DNA of 37,950 nt from Burkholderiales bacterium (GTDB lineage: Bacteria > Pseudomonadota > Gammaproteobacteria > Burkholderiales > Usitatibacteraceae), in NCBI GenBank assembly GCA_025360815.1, contig JANYBL010000013.1, positions 1-37,950 on the forward strand, given 5' to 3'. Positions 18,457 to 26,947 of this stretch are shown piece by piece. The notes below the pieces were generated by a model. The model did not search any database. It saw only the letters and a list, made by a program, of their open reading frames with translations, and had not been told where the DNA came from. Within the stretch, counting starts at the first letter, position 1. Every line of letters begins with the position of its first letter. The translations under genes were made by a program, and so were the position numbers.

Positions 18457-19230
18457 ATGTTTATCGACTCCCATTGCCATTTAGATTTCCCCGAGCTGCT
18501 CGCCGACCAAGCGGCTATTTTAGAACTCATGCGCGACAACTTGGTCACCCATGCGCTCACCATTTCGACCACGCTTAACAGTTTTCCGGCCGTCAGAGCC
18601 GTTGCCGAAGCCAATGCCAATATGTGGTGCTCGGCAGGAGTGCATCCTGACGAGCAGGTAGACGACCATGAGGCGACGATTGAAGAACTGCTCGCGATGG
18701 CTGCGCACCCCAAAGTCGTTGCGATTGGTGAGACCGGTTTGGATTATTTTCGCCTGCAAGAGCCGCTAGATTGGCAGCGCGAACGCTTTCGCACCCATAT
18801 CCGCGCGGCAAAAATTTGCCAAAAACCGCTTGTCATCCACACCCGCAATTCGCATGAAGACACACTTCGTCTGATGCGCGAAGAAGGGGCTGCCGAGGCG
18901 GGTGGCGTGATGCATTGCTTCACCGAAACCCAAGCCGTTGCCGAAGCGGCGATGGCGATGAATTTCTATATTTCATTCTCCGGTATCGTTACGTTCAAAA
19001 GCGCCAAAGATCTCAAAGAAGTTGCCAAATCAGTGCCGTTAAATCGCATGTTGATCGAGACCGATTCGCCGTATTTAGCGCCGATGCCCCATCGCGGCAA
19101 AATGAACCAGCCGGGTTACGTGAAGCACGTCGCCGAACACATCGCTGAACTGCGCGGGATTCCGGTTGAAGAACTGGCCAAGGCCACAACCGAGAATTTT
19201 TTCCGGTTGTTTCGGGATGCCAAGGTTTGA
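18457..19230 (+). CDS. TatD family metal-dependent hydrolase (YcfH-type)
   Basis: A TIM-barrel hydrolase of the TatD/YcfH group. Members act as 3'-5' exonucleases on DNA or RNA, or on D-aminoacyl groups. The metal ligands are all present: His6 and His8 in DSHCHLD, Glu92 in IGETGLDY, His128 in VIHTR, His153 in VMHCF and Asp203 in ETDSPYLAP. At 257 aa it has the normal length. In many Proteobacteria this gene follows holB or a pilZ gene. Here it stands alone after a 275-base spacer, with a GAGGGT ribosome binding site just before the ATG. Confidence 0.93.
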   Translation: MFIDSHCHLDFPELLADQAAILELMRDNLVTHALTISTTLNSFPAVRAVAEANANMWCSAGVHPDEQVDDHEATIEELLAMAAHPKVVAIGETGLDYFRLQEPLDWQRERFRTHIRAAKICQKPLVIHTRNSHEDTLRLMREEGAAEAGGVMHCFTETQAVAEAAMAMNFYISFSGIVTFKSAKDLKEVAKSVPLNRMLIETDSPYLAPMPHRGKMNQPGYVKHVAEHIAELRGIPVEELAKATTENFFRLFRDAKV

Positions 19231-19244
19231 TCCTTCTGGACCAG

Positions 19245-19275
19245 CCGACAACCAATCGGAGCAGGGCGTTGTCGG
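19245..19275 (+). terminator. Stem-loop after tatD
   Basis: CCGACAAC (19245-19252) and GTTGTCGG (19268-19275) form a perfect 8-bp stem with a 15-nt loop, 15 bases after the tatD stop. No U-run follows, so it may be an mRNA end or a weak terminator. The remaining spacer to 19542 includes an AT-rich stretch (about 19370-19400) that probably holds the promoter of the serine-hydrolase gene. Confidence 0.35.
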
Positions 19276-19542
19276 TGGTTTGGGCGCGAGTCACTTACCG
19301 AGCAGCAACGCTTAAACACGAGGTTAGACAGCATTTTTCAGCCAATATGGTCTCAAAAACGGCTCAGATGCTAGACTTTCTAATTTTATAAATTATCTTC
19401 TACGTTGAAATCTCCGTTTCATCGCTGTTTTTGGCATGAGTCGTCGCATTGCCGCCGTGTTGTGGATGGCATTGGTTATATCGATTCAGTGCTCGGTTGC
19501 GGTGTTCCATGTTTGAACTTATTTTTTACCACGGGATCATTG

Positions 19543-21279
19543 ATGAATAAAATTACCACTGCTGTTGCTTGCTTGATCTCAACTTCGGCTGCGCTTGCGC
19601 TCGCGGTGTTCGCGTCGGGGAGTTATGCGGCTGGCCTGATTGAAACTCAAGAGTCTCTGCAAACCAGCCTGCAAAAGCGCCTGCTCAATGATCGCACCGG
19701 GGTTTGTATGACCGTCGCCATCATCGCTGAAAAAACAATCAAGGCGACTGCTTGCGCGGATCCAACATCGCCCAAATTGTCGGCTATGCTGAACGACAAT
19801 ACATCCTTCGAAATCGGCTCGATCACCAAGACGATGACGGCGACGTTGCTCGCTGATTTGATCGAACGCGGGCAGATGAACCTCGATTCGCCGCTGGCTG
19901 ATTACTTGCCCGTTGGCACAAACGTGCCAAGCTTTGAGGGTAAGCTGATTTTGTTGCGGCATGTTGTGACGCACACTTCTGGTTTGCCTGCTTTACCGCC
20001 CGATTTTATGCCGACGAACGCGAACGACCCTTATGCTAATTTAACTGAGAAGAGTTTGTTAGCTTCGATCGGCAAAGTGACTCTGAAGCAAGCGCCGGGT
20101 GAGACTCAAAGCTACTCAAACTTTGCAATGATGCTGTTGAGCCTTGCCATCGCCAACAAAGCCGGCATGACCTACGAAGCGTTGTTGCAAGAGCGAATAT
20201 TCAAGCCGCTCGGTATGGCAGGAGCCTATATTACTGATGCCAACAAGCCCAAACAAGTTGCGGCCGCTATCGGCCATTTGCCGACAAAAGCTGTTACTGC
20301 GCCCTGGACATTGCCAGTCAACTTGGCGGGTGTGGGCGGCGTGCGAGCGACATTGCCCGATATGATTTTGTATGCGAAAGCGCAACTGGGCATGATTAAA
20401 TTCGAGACCAATGCTGGTGTTGACTTGTCAAAATCAATTTTGAAAACACAAGATAAAATACCGGTAAAAAATGGCCGCCCAATGGGCATGAATTGGTCCT
20501 TTCAGCCCAGCAAAACGGGAGAGGTCATGTTTCACGGTGGCGGCACCGGTGGTTTTTCGGCGGAACTGGTGATTGATAAAAAAGCGCATCGGGCCGTTGT
20601 TGTCCTCGCCGATACGCAAGTTGGCGCAATGGGCTCCGCGTCGCAAGTGGCGCTACACTTGCTCAACGGTGATGCAGCGATAGGCGGGCCAACGATTGCC
20701 ATGGATGCGCCCGAAACACTTCTGGACGCATTGGTAGGGGACTACATGCTTGGCGATAATTTGCCAACAACGCTCCGTAAAAAAGGCAAAACGCTGACTG
20801 TGCAAGCGGCAGGTCAACCCGAGTTCGAAATGGGTTACGACAGTAGAGGCGATTTCTATCCTTTTGCGCTTGACGCGCTATTAAAAGTCGAAAAAAATGG
20901 CGCGAATTACCGGTTGCTGTGGCTGCAAGGCGGCGGTGCGCAGCCAGTTAAGCGCGTCATGACGGAAGCAGAAAAAGCCGTACTCGCTGCCGCGCGGGCT
21001 AAAATCCCGCCAGTATCGGCCGAGGATTTTGAGCGCTATGTGGGTATTTATAACCTGGCACCGAATTTCGATATTAAAATTTTTATCGAATCCGGAAAAT
21101 TCTATGCGCAGGCAACGAATCAACCAAAATTTCTTCTGACACCACTAGGCGGCGTCAAATTCGCACTTGAACAGGTTCCGGCCGATGTTGAATTTTTGTC
21201 AGCTGATGGCGTGAATTTTGAGACGCTCGAATTGACACAGAATGGCCGCAAAAATAAAGCGCGCCGGGTCAGTAAATAG
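19543..21279 (+). CDS. Exported serine hydrolase (beta-lactamase/class C-like) with C-terminal domain
   Basis: A 578-aa member of the serine beta-lactamase-like superfamily (Pfam Beta-lactamase). The active-site motifs are Ser93-Ile-Thr-Lys96 in EIGSITKTMTA, Tyr191-Ser-Asn193, and His331-Gly-Gly. This set is typical of D-aminopeptidase, esterase or AmpC-like enzymes. After the catalytic domain (to about residue 370) there is a C-terminal region with beta-rich, lipocalin-like blocks similar to DUF3471. The ATG at 19543 is used because it directly starts a Sec signal peptide (residues 1-29, cleavage near SYA-AG). The open frame extends 138 bases further upstream but that part has no signal-peptide character. 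An antibiotic-resistance role is possible but not supported. Confidence 0.88.
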   Translation: MNKITTAVACLISTSAALALAVFASGSYAAGLIETQESLQTSLQKRLLNDRTGVCMTVAIIAEKTIKATACADPTSPKLSAMLNDNTSFEIGSITKTMTATLLADLIERGQMNLDSPLADYLPVGTNVPSFEGKLILLRHVVTHTSGLPALPPDFMPTNANDPYANLTEKSLLASIGKVTLKQAPGETQSYSNFAMMLLSLAIANKAGMTYEALLQERIFKPLGMAGAYITDANKPKQVAAAIGHLPTKAVTAPWTLPVNLAGVGGVRATLPDMILYAKAQLGMIKFETNAGVDLSKSILKTQDKIPVKNGRPMGMNWSFQPSKTGEVMFHGGGTGGFSAELVIDKKAHRAVVVLADTQVGAMGSASQVALHLLNGDAAIGGPTIAMDAPETLLDALVGDYMLGDNLPTTLRKKGKTLTVQAAGQPEFEMGYDSRGDFYPFALDALLKVEKNGANYRLLWLQGGGAQPVKRVMTEAEKAVLAAARAKIPPVSAEDFERYVGIYNLAPNFDIKIFIESGKFYAQATNQPKFLLTPLGGVKFALEQVPADVEFLSADGVNFETLELTQNGRKNKARRVSK

Positions 21280-21291
21280 TGCGTTAAATTT

Positions 21292-21318
21292 ATGGGTGTA
21301 ATGGGTGTTATGGGTGGT
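21292..21318 (+). repeat. 9-bp tandem repeat between the serine hydrolase and bpt genes
   Basis: ATGGGTGTA, ATGGGTGTT and ATGGGTGGT follow one another without a gap, in the convergent spacer just after the serine-hydrolase stop. No terminator with a U-run is visible in this spacer. Confidence 0.7.
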
Positions 21319-21374
21319 GAGCTTCGACCAACGCACGGATTCGATTAGCGGACGTCGTGACGTTCACCGCAATT

Positions 21375-22109
21375 TTATGAAGGCGGTTTTTCAAGCCGTT
21401 CCCAAACACCATTAACCAGCCCCTCAATCGGCTGGAAATTAATTTTGTAGCGCATCTTGCGGCTTTCTTCAATCCAATAGCCCAAGTAAACATAGGCCAG
21501 CTTGCGGCGCTTGGCTTCGGCTATTTGCCAGAGAATGCTATAGGTGCCGAGGCTTGATTGGGAGTGCTGCGCATCGTAAAAGGTGTAAACCGACGAGAGT
21601 CCGTCGGACAGGGTATCCATAATGCTCACTATTCGGAGCACCCCGTGTTCGCGAAACTCGATCAAACGGGTATGTACATTTGACTGGAGCAAAAAATGCG
21701 AATACTGTTCGCGGCTATCATGATCCATGCCGCCGCCCGGATGGCGTGACGCCTGATAGCGTCGGTAAAGCGCATAGTGTTCATTCGAAAATTTTAGCTC
21801 CAATACCCGTGCCACCAAATGTGGATTGCGGCCCAGCGTGCGGCACTGTGCACGGTTTTCTTCAAACTCATTCACCAGCACCCGCACCGGAACGCATGCG
21901 CGGCAGTGGTCGCAATAGGGACGATAGGTAAACGCGCCGCTCCGCCGGAAGCCCGACGACACCAAATGCCCATAGGTTGGCGTGTCGATCAAATAGCTCG
22001 GCGTGGCCACCTGCGACCGCGCCAACCGCCCCGGCAGGTAGCTGCAGGGGTAGGGCGCTGTTGCATAAAACTGCAAATTGGCGAAAGGTAAATCGTTTAG
22101 CTTACTCAT
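21375..22109 (-). CDS. bpt: Aspartate/glutamate leucyltransferase
   Basis: Transfers leucine from Leu-tRNA to proteins with N-terminal Asp or Glu, marking them for ClpS/ClpAP degradation. The sequence has the ATE/Bpt blocks: [18 protein letters not shown] near the start, the [13 protein letters not shown] cysteine motif, [16 protein letters not shown], and the C-terminal [13 protein letters not shown] and FQPIEGL. At 244 aa the length is normal. In many betaproteobacteria aat and bpt are adjacent and co-transcribed. Here aat lies upstream in the same direction, but the spacer is widened to 217 bases by a palindromic element. Confidence 0.96.
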   Translation of the reverse strand: MSKLNDLPFANLQFYATAPYPCSYLPGRLARSQVATPSYLIDTPTYGHLVSSGFRRSGAFTYRPYCDHCRACVPVRVLVNEFEENRAQCRTLGRNPHLVARVLELKFSNEHYALYRRYQASRHPGGGMDHDSREQYSHFLLQSNVHTRLIEFREHGVLRIVSIMDTLSDGLSSVYTFYDAQHSQSSLGTYSILWQIAEAKRRKLAYVYLGYWIEESRKMRYKINFQPIEGLVNGVWERLEKPPS

Positions 22110-22140
22110 GGCTGGCCGTTATTGGCTTGGAAGGCTCTAG

Positions 22141-22287
22141 GGAAGCTCTGATTAAGTCTATTTCGTCACCAGACGTTGTGCGGAGTGTAAAAATTTCTGC
22201 TTGTGCTTGTATATCAAACATATGCGGCGTCGAAATGTTTACACCCACGCCTAGTCTGGTTTAGATCGAGACTTAATCAGAGCTTCC
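22141..22287. mobile_element. MITE-like palindromic element between aat and bpt
   Basis: The two ends are perfect 19-bp inverted repeats: GGAAGCTCTGATTAAGTCT (22141-22159) and its exact reverse complement (22269-22287). Nested inner pairs exist too: ACCAGAC (22168-22174) with GTCTGGT (22254-22260), and GTGTAAA (22185-22191) with TTTACAC (22238-22244). The whole 147 bp could fold into one long broken hairpin. CTAG precedes the left end. TAG follows the right end, or CTAG if the last C is shared, which looks like a target duplication of 3-4 bp. IS5-type elements duplicate such YTAR sites. It encodes no protein. A miniature inverted-repeat element that borrows a transposase from elsewhere is the best reading. 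Confidence 0.8.
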
Positions 22288-22326
22288 TAGGTCAAAAGTT
22301 CGTCAAAAAATTTATCGAAGCGTCCA

Positions 22327-23016
22327 TCACAGCGTCCAATAAGAAACGGGCGAACGGTCCGAATTCAATGTTATCAATTCTTGTAACCGTTGCGTGAATT
22401 CTTTACGCGGAATCGGGTGCGCACCGAAGCTGGCAAGGTGTTTGGTTTCTTGCTGACAATCGATCAATTGAAAGCCGTCGCGGGTGAGTTTTTCGACGAT
22501 CGCCGCAAAGGCAACTTTTGAGGCGTCCGTTTCGCGGGCAAACATGGATTCACCATAAAACACACGCCCCAAGGCTATGCCGTAAAGCCCGCCGACCAGC
22601 TTGCCGTCTCGCCACGCCTCCGCGGAATGAGCAAAGCCGATTTGATGCAATGCGATGTAAGCGGCCTGCATCGCGGGTAGTATCCAAGTCCCGCTTTGTT
22701 GACTGCGCGGCTTTGAACAAGCCGAAATGACACTGGCAAACGCAGTATTAAAACGCACCTCAAATTTGTTGGCGCGAATTGTTTTCGCAAGCGACTTGGA
22801 GAGCTTGAACTCACTGGGCAATAACGCCATCCTCGGATCGGGGCTCCACCATAATATCGGTTGGCCTGCGGAATACCACGGGAAAATACCGCGTGAATAG
22901 GCGGTCAAAATCGTCTGCGGGTCGAGATTACCGCCCATGCACAGCAGCCCGTTGGGTTCGTGCCGAGCACGTTCGACATCGGGGAAGTCTTGTGCTGTTT
23001 TAATCGAGGGAATCAT
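22327..23016 (-). CDS. aat: Leucyl/phenylalanyl-tRNA--protein transferase
   Basis: Attaches Leu or Phe from aminoacyl-tRNA to proteins with N-terminal Lys or Arg, creating primary N-degrons; cytoplasmic. The family blocks are clear: LLCMGGNLDPQTILTAYSRG, IFPWYSAGQPILWWSPDPR, TWILPAMQAAY, GFAHSAEAW, LVGGLYGIALGRVFYGESMF and LIDCQQETKHLASFGAHPIP. Length (229 aa) is normal. It is upstream of bpt on the same strand, and the two products act in the same pathway. The 217-base gap between them holds the inverted-repeat element. Confidence 0.96.
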   Translation of the reverse strand: MIPSIKTAQDFPDVERARHEPNGLLCMGGNLDPQTILTAYSRGIFPWYSAGQPILWWSPDPRMALLPSEFKLSKSLAKTIRANKFEVRFNTAFASVISACSKPRSQQSGTWILPAMQAAYIALHQIGFAHSAEAWRDGKLVGGLYGIALGRVFYGESMFARETDASKVAFAAIVEKLTRDGFQLIDCQQETKHLASFGAHPIPRKEFTQRLQELITLNSDRSPVSYWTL

Positions 23017-23092
23017 GCTTTCAGTGCTGATGCCGTCGTTCGCGTCCTAGACGATGCGGTGATCAGTGAACTGGCTTCAACCCAAACCGCCA

Positions 23093-24406
23093 TCACACAA
23101 CACCTTCTAAAATTTGCACATCCACCGTCGCCCCGGCATCGATATTGCCGACATGGTCATGCAGCATGATGAAGCAATTTGCGTCTGACATGGATTTCAA
23201 AATACCCGAACCTTGTTCGCCGGTAACACGCACCTTATACACGCCATCCTCCAAAAACAAAACGCCACGTTGAAATTCGGTACGCCCCGGCATTTTTTTA
23301 ATAGGCGAAGTGCAAATCGCTTTGAGAAGGGGCTGCGCGGGTAATGGTGAAACGCCTTGCAGTGTGAGCAACGCATCGCGAACGAACTGATAAAACGTGA
23401 CCATGACCGACACCGGATTGCCGGGCAGACCGAAGAAATGGGCATTGCCAATTTTGCCGTAGGCAAGCGGACGCCCGGGCTTCATGGCAATTTTCCAAAA
23501 CACCACTTCGCCCAATTTTTGCAACAAGCCGCGCACATAGTCGGCCTCACCCACTGACACGCCGCCTGATGTAATTACCACGTCTGCAATACCGCTGGCC
23601 TCAATAAATGCTGTCTCCAATGTTGCAGGATCGTCTCGCACCACGCCCATGTCAATGATTTCGCAGCCAAGCTTGGACAACATGCCGTGCAGCGTATAGC
23701 GATTGCTGTCGTAGATTTGCCCCGCACCCAACGGCAAACCAATTTGTACGAGCTCATCGCCGGTTGAGAAAAACGCAACGCGCAGTGGGCGGTAAACCGA
23801 GACTTCGCCAATGCCGAGTGACGCGATTAACCCCAACTCTGCCGCGCGCACGATGCGGCCACGGCCTAGAGCGATGGCACCCATTTTCAAATCTTCTCCC
23901 GCATGCCGGACGTTCTGGCCAAGTCTGTTTCCATCGCCAAAGGTGATCAATTTGTCATTGCCCGAAGCATTGCCAGCGCTATTGGCCACGGCCCGCTCTT
24001 GCATCACCACCGTATCTGCGCCTTCGGGTACTACACCGCCAGTAAAAATGCGCACGCACTCGCCTTTGCCAACTGGCTCAACGAACGGTTGCCCTGCGAA
24101 ACTGGTACCGATTTCAGTCAATGCGGTTGATATTGGCTGCAGGTCTTCAAAGCGCATCGCCCAGCCGTCCATCGCCGAATTGCGGTGCGCAGGAACATCG
24201 ACAGGTGAAACAATATCAGCAGCCAGCACACGGCCGAGGGCGCTGCGAACCGGCACCCGCGCTGCGCCGGTAACGGGGTTAAGGAAGGTATGAATAAACT
24301 GGCGCGCTTTGGCAACCGGCATCGAATTTGGGTCGTAATCGTCTGCGCAGGAGGCTTGCGTGATAGTAATGTCTGTGGAGGCTGTTGCGGAGGGTTCGTT
24401 AGTCAT
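23093..24406 (-). CDS. moeA: Molybdopterin molybdotransferase MoeA
   Basis: Inserts molybdate into adenylylated molybdopterin, the last step of Moco formation. Motifs in order are VPAHRNSAMDGWAM, IFTGGVVPEGADTVVMQE, FFSTGDELV, YDSNRY, TSGGVSVGEADY, MKPGRPLAYG and FFGLPGNPVSVMV. The start at 24406 is used: it is an ATG one base after the stop of the preceding gene. A TTG 33 bases earlier is in frame but would overlap that gene. The N-terminal 25 residues (Ser/Thr-rich) are not conserved. It is the last gene of the fdhD-mobA-2H-moeA operon on the minus strand. Confidence 0.95.
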   Translation of the reverse strand: MTNEPSATASTDITITQASCADDYDPNSMPVAKARQFIHTFLNPVTGAARVPVRSALGRVLAADIVSPVDVPAHRNSAMDGWAMRFEDLQPISTALTEIGTSFAGQPFVEPVGKGECVRIFTGGVVPEGADTVVMQERAVANSAGNASGNDKLITFGDGNRLGQNVRHAGEDLKMGAIALGRGRIVRAAELGLIASLGIGEVSVYRPLRVAFFSTGDELVQIGLPLGAGQIYDSNRYTLHGMLSKLGCEIIDMGVVRDDPATLETAFIEASGIADVVITSGGVSVGEADYVRGLLQKLGEVVFWKIAMKPGRPLAYGKIGNAHFFGLPGNPVSVMVTFYQFVRDALLTLQGVSPLPAQPLLKAICTSPIKKMPGRTEFQRGVLFLEDGVYKVRVTGEQGSGILKSMSDANCFIMLHDHVGNIDAGATVDVQILEGVV

Positions 24407-24407
24407 A

Positions 24408-24980
24408 TCAGTTTGTGTGGAGTGGAACGGTAGCGTCAATAGTGATTCTACCGTCAGTGTGCCACGTCACAACAGACAGTTCACGCATCACGATGCGCCA
24501 TTCCAAACTGCGGCCGCTGCCGAAGTACATCTCGGCCTTAGCAAGGATTGCAGGAAACAACTCGCGGGACCGGGCGCGGGCAATGGTGATATGCGGCACG
24601 TAAGCAATTTCTTTGCGCAAAAAATTACCCAAGACGCCAGTATAGAGCTCGTCATGTAAAGCGGTGATCGCGTCAGCCCGTTCCCTCGCCATGAGCAATA
24701 TAAATTCATCGAGCAGGCCTTCAACATCCCGAAAGACCACCGGCAGTGGCGGCCATTTTGCAATGATGCGGCGGGTATGTGAGGCGATCTGCGTCGACGT
24801 GAGCGTGCAAGCAAACGGAAATACCAACGTCAAATGCGCGGGGATTTTTGCCGCTAGCGGATCGTGGTCAGCGCGGAATTTTTCAATCTTGGCATCAACT
24901 GGAAACCGCGGAAACCAGACGATACCGCGGCGTGGCAGTGGCGGGCGAAGGGCTAATTTGCGAACGTTGCGGCGTGGCAT
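24408..24980 (-). CDS. 2H phosphoesterase superfamily protein (LigT/2'-5' RNA ligase-like)
   Basis: A 190-aa protein with the two H-x-T motifs of the 2H phosphoesterase fold: His49-Leu-Thr in IPAHLTLVFPF and His130-Ile-Thr in YVPHITIARA. These enzymes cleave or join 2'-5' or cyclic phosphodiesters in RNA or nucleotides. The first 20 residues are basic and lie before the fold. It sits between mobA (5-base gap) and moeA (1-base gap), so it belongs to the Moco operon. A role in cofactor or nucleotide repair is a guess from context. It is shorter than some 2H proteins, but the core is complete. Confidence 0.85.
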   Translation of the reverse strand: MPRRNVRKLALRPPLPRRGIVWFPRFPVDAKIEKFRADHDPLAAKIPAHLTLVFPFACTLTSTQIASHTRRIIAKWPPLPVVFRDVEGLLDEFILLMARERADAITALHDELYTGVLGNFLRKEIAYVPHITIARARSRELFPAILAKAEMYFGSGRSLEWRIVMRELSVVTWHTDGRITIDATVPLHTN

Positions 24981-24985
24981 TGGTG

Positions 24986-25663
24986 TTAGTTGCCGTGAGG
25001 AGGTTTTGCTGCCCCTGTTTGGGCGTCCGCACCAGAAACGCTAGGCTGGACGGGCCTTTCCAACGATTCTAGTTTTTCGAGCTCTGCCAAGGTGTTGATG
25101 TTTTCAAACGCGGAAGCAGTATCATCAAACGAAATCTCCACCACGTTTAAGCTGGCATACCATTTATCGATCTTGCGTTGCCCGGTCGCAAGAAAAGCGC
25201 GCAAATGCGGTTCCAGCTCGCGCTTGACCAAGCAAAAAACGGGATGCACTTGATCGAATGTTTTGGCGACCGCCAAGTCTGCGTTCGCTTTTTCTAATCC
25301 CGTAAACAAGCGCGCCACTAAATCCAGCGGCAAAAATGGCGAATCACACGGGGCCGTCACAAGGAGCGGTGTGGCCGCGTTTAGCAAACCCACTTGCAAG
25401 CCTGCAAGCGGCCCTGCAAAGCCGCCGATTGCATCGGGAATGACCCGGTAGCCGCCATGAGAATCGCCAAGTGCGGCGTACGCATCAACGCTACGGTTTG
25501 CGTTGATGATAACGGCATCAACCTGCGGCGCAAGCCTTGCTAAAACGTGTGCGACCATCGGCAAACCGTTGAAGGGCTGCATACCTTTGTCGACGCTGCC
25601 CATGCGGGAACCACGGCCACCGGCAAGAATGAGGGCGGTTATGGTTGGTTTATCAGCCATCAT
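24986..25663 (-). CDS. mobA: Molybdenum cofactor guanylyltransferase MobA
   Basis: Joins GMP to Moco to give the MGD form used by DMSO-reductase family enzymes such as formate dehydrogenase. The nucleotide-binding signature LILAGGRGSRMGSVDKG is at residues 11-27, followed by GGFAGPLAGL and the metal-binding TAPCDSPFLP. The C-terminal 25 residues (Pro/Ser/Ala-rich) are an unconserved tail. Its start overlaps the end of fdhD by 11 bases. A second ATG directly follows the first, so either may be used. The operon placement with fdhD points to a molybdenum-dependent formate dehydrogenase encoded elsewhere. Confidence 0.95.
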   Translation of the reverse strand: MMADKPTITALILAGGRGSRMGSVDKGMQPFNGLPMVAHVLARLAPQVDAVIINANRSVDAYAALGDSHGGYRVIPDAIGGFAGPLAGLQVGLLNAATPLLVTAPCDSPFLPLDLVARLFTGLEKANADLAVAKTFDQVHPVFCLVKRELEPHLRAFLATGQRKIDKWYASLNVVEISFDDTASAFENINTLAELEKLESLERPVQPSVSGADAQTGAAKPPHGN

Positions 25664-26474
25664 TCAATCGTTCCGCGCCGGTGAACAACAAGTAATGTTT
25701 GTTCACCGCGCGGCCTATCATTGTCAGCCCGACCCGTTTGGCGATGCTGTAACCCATCTCGGTTAAGCCGGAACGAGAAACCAAAAATGGAATTCCCATT
25801 TGCGCCGCCTTGATCACCATCTCCGACGTGAGCCGCCCAGTGGTGTAGAAAATTTTATCGCTGCCGCCAACCCCTTCGAGCCACATCCAACCGGCAATCG
25901 CGTCGACGGCATTATGGCGCCCCACATCTTCCACAAAGGTTAATATCTCGCCGCTCACATTGCCGAGTGCGCAGCCGTGTACTGCGCCAGCTTGTTTATA
26001 AATTGATTCATGCAGCCGAACGTTGTTGAGCAACGTATAGAGGGTAGTTCGTGAAATTTTGATGTCTGTCGGCAATCGAATATTATCCAAGTCTGCCATC
26101 AAATCACCGAACACGGTACCTTCGCCGCAGCCGGTAGTTTTGGTACGCTTGGCCATTTTTTCATCGAGGTTTTTGAGCCCATTTTTGGTGACAACTGAAC
26201 ATGCGTTGGTTTCCCAATCAACCTGCACTGAAACAATCTCGTCGACCGATTCCAATAACCGTTGGTTGCGCAAATAGCCTATTACCAAGGCCTCTGGTGC
26301 AGCACCCAGCGTCATGATGGTGAGTATTTCGCGCTTATCCACGTAGATTGTGAGCGGGTGTTCTCCTGCAATCGGTGTTGGGATAGTTGCCCCGTTTTCA
26401 TCGATCGCATCAACGGTAAACGTGGCGGGGCGCGCGGCGTTCGAAAGCGTTGGTTTGTGGGTCCGACGCGGCAT
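25653..26474 (-). CDS. fdhD: Formate dehydrogenase accessory sulfurtransferase FdhD
   Basis: Carries sulfur from IscS to the molybdenum centre of formate dehydrogenase. Motifs include REILTIMTLGAAPEALVIGY, TKTTGCGEGTVFGDLM, SIYKQAGAVHGCAL, FVEDVGRHNAVDAIAG and YTTGRLTSEMVIKAAQMG. The E. coli C-x-x-C pair is reduced to one cysteine here (Cys116 in TGCGEGT), so sulfur transfer would rely on it, as seems to occur in related betaproteobacterial proteins. The ATG overlaps the TAA of the upstream 51-aa gene by one base, and the 3' end overlaps mobA. Confidence 0.95.
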   Translation of the reverse strand: MPRRTHKPTLSNAARPATFTVDAIDENGATIPTPIAGEHPLTIYVDKREILTIMTLGAAPEALVIGYLRNQRLLESVDEIVSVQVDWETNACSVVTKNGLKNLDEKMAKRTKTTGCGEGTVFGDLMADLDNIRLPTDIKISRTTLYTLLNNVRLHESIYKQAGAVHGCALGNVSGEILTFVEDVGRHNAVDAIAGWMWLEGVGGSDKIFYTTGRLTSEMVIKAAQMGIPFLVSRSGLTEMGYSIAKRVGLTMIGRAVNKHYLLFTGAERLNDG

Positions 26475-26629
26475 TATTTTTTCTTGGAGATCAGCAGCGT
26501 TAAGCCGTAGGCTGAAACTGCGAGCGTGATGACCAACCCGGTGGTGCTTGGACGTTCAGTTTGCAGGGCAATGGCGGCAAAGATAAGCCAGGGCGCGACG
26601 AGAATAGTAAGGGCGATGAGCGTTTTCAT
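26474..26629 (-). CDS. Small 51-aa two-helix membrane protein upstream of fdhD
   Basis: Starts MKTLIALTILVAPWLIFAAI, a clear first transmembrane helix, then a short loop QTERPSTTG, a second helix (LVITLAVSAYGLTLLI) and SKKK at the end. Its TAA stop shares one base with the fdhD ATG (TAATG), a strong sign of translational coupling and of a real gene. It would be the first gene of the fdhD-mobA-2H-moeA operon. I know no family for it. The hydrophobic layout and Lys-rich C-terminus suggest an inner-membrane peptide with both ends in the cytoplasm. Confidence 0.7.
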   Translation of the reverse strand: MKTLIALTILVAPWLIFAAIALQTERPSTTGLVITLAVSAYGLTLLISKKK

Positions 26630-26947
26630 AGTTTTGCAATGACACCAGATACAGGTTGAGGGCTAAAAAGTATCGAATCGAATATTCGGTGATACTACTG
26701 GAAATAGTCGTAAGCCAGCATCCTTAAATATCATTGACGAAATCTGGCGAGTTGGCATCTCGAGCAACCTGCCATAAAAAAATGCCGTTCCTTCGCGAGG
26801 CGATTAGATTAAAATGATGGGTCGGATTGAATAGCTAATATAGCTAAAATGAAAAAGCAGCAAAATCTAACCAACGCTCAGTTCTTAGAAATTAGTCCTC
26901 ATTTTCTTTCACTTCAGTCAAAACGCTTCTTAAGAAACAGATCAATC
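26630..26947. other. Divergent promoter region between the Moco operon and the aminopeptidase gene
   Basis: The 318 bases separate two divergently transcribed units and must hold both promoters. The last part (26780-26870) is AT-rich. TAGCTAATATAGCTAAA (26831-26847) contains a repeated TAGCTAA. The aminopeptidase frame is open from 26849, but its conserved part begins at 26948. I see no strong -10/-35 pair. Confidence 0.4.

Noticed and set aside
19436-19516. A 26-codon hydrophobic frame (MSRRIAAVLWMALVIS...) before the serine-hydrolase gene
   Set aside because: It has no ribosome binding site and no conserved feature. It could be a real small membrane peptide, but nothing beyond composition supports it.
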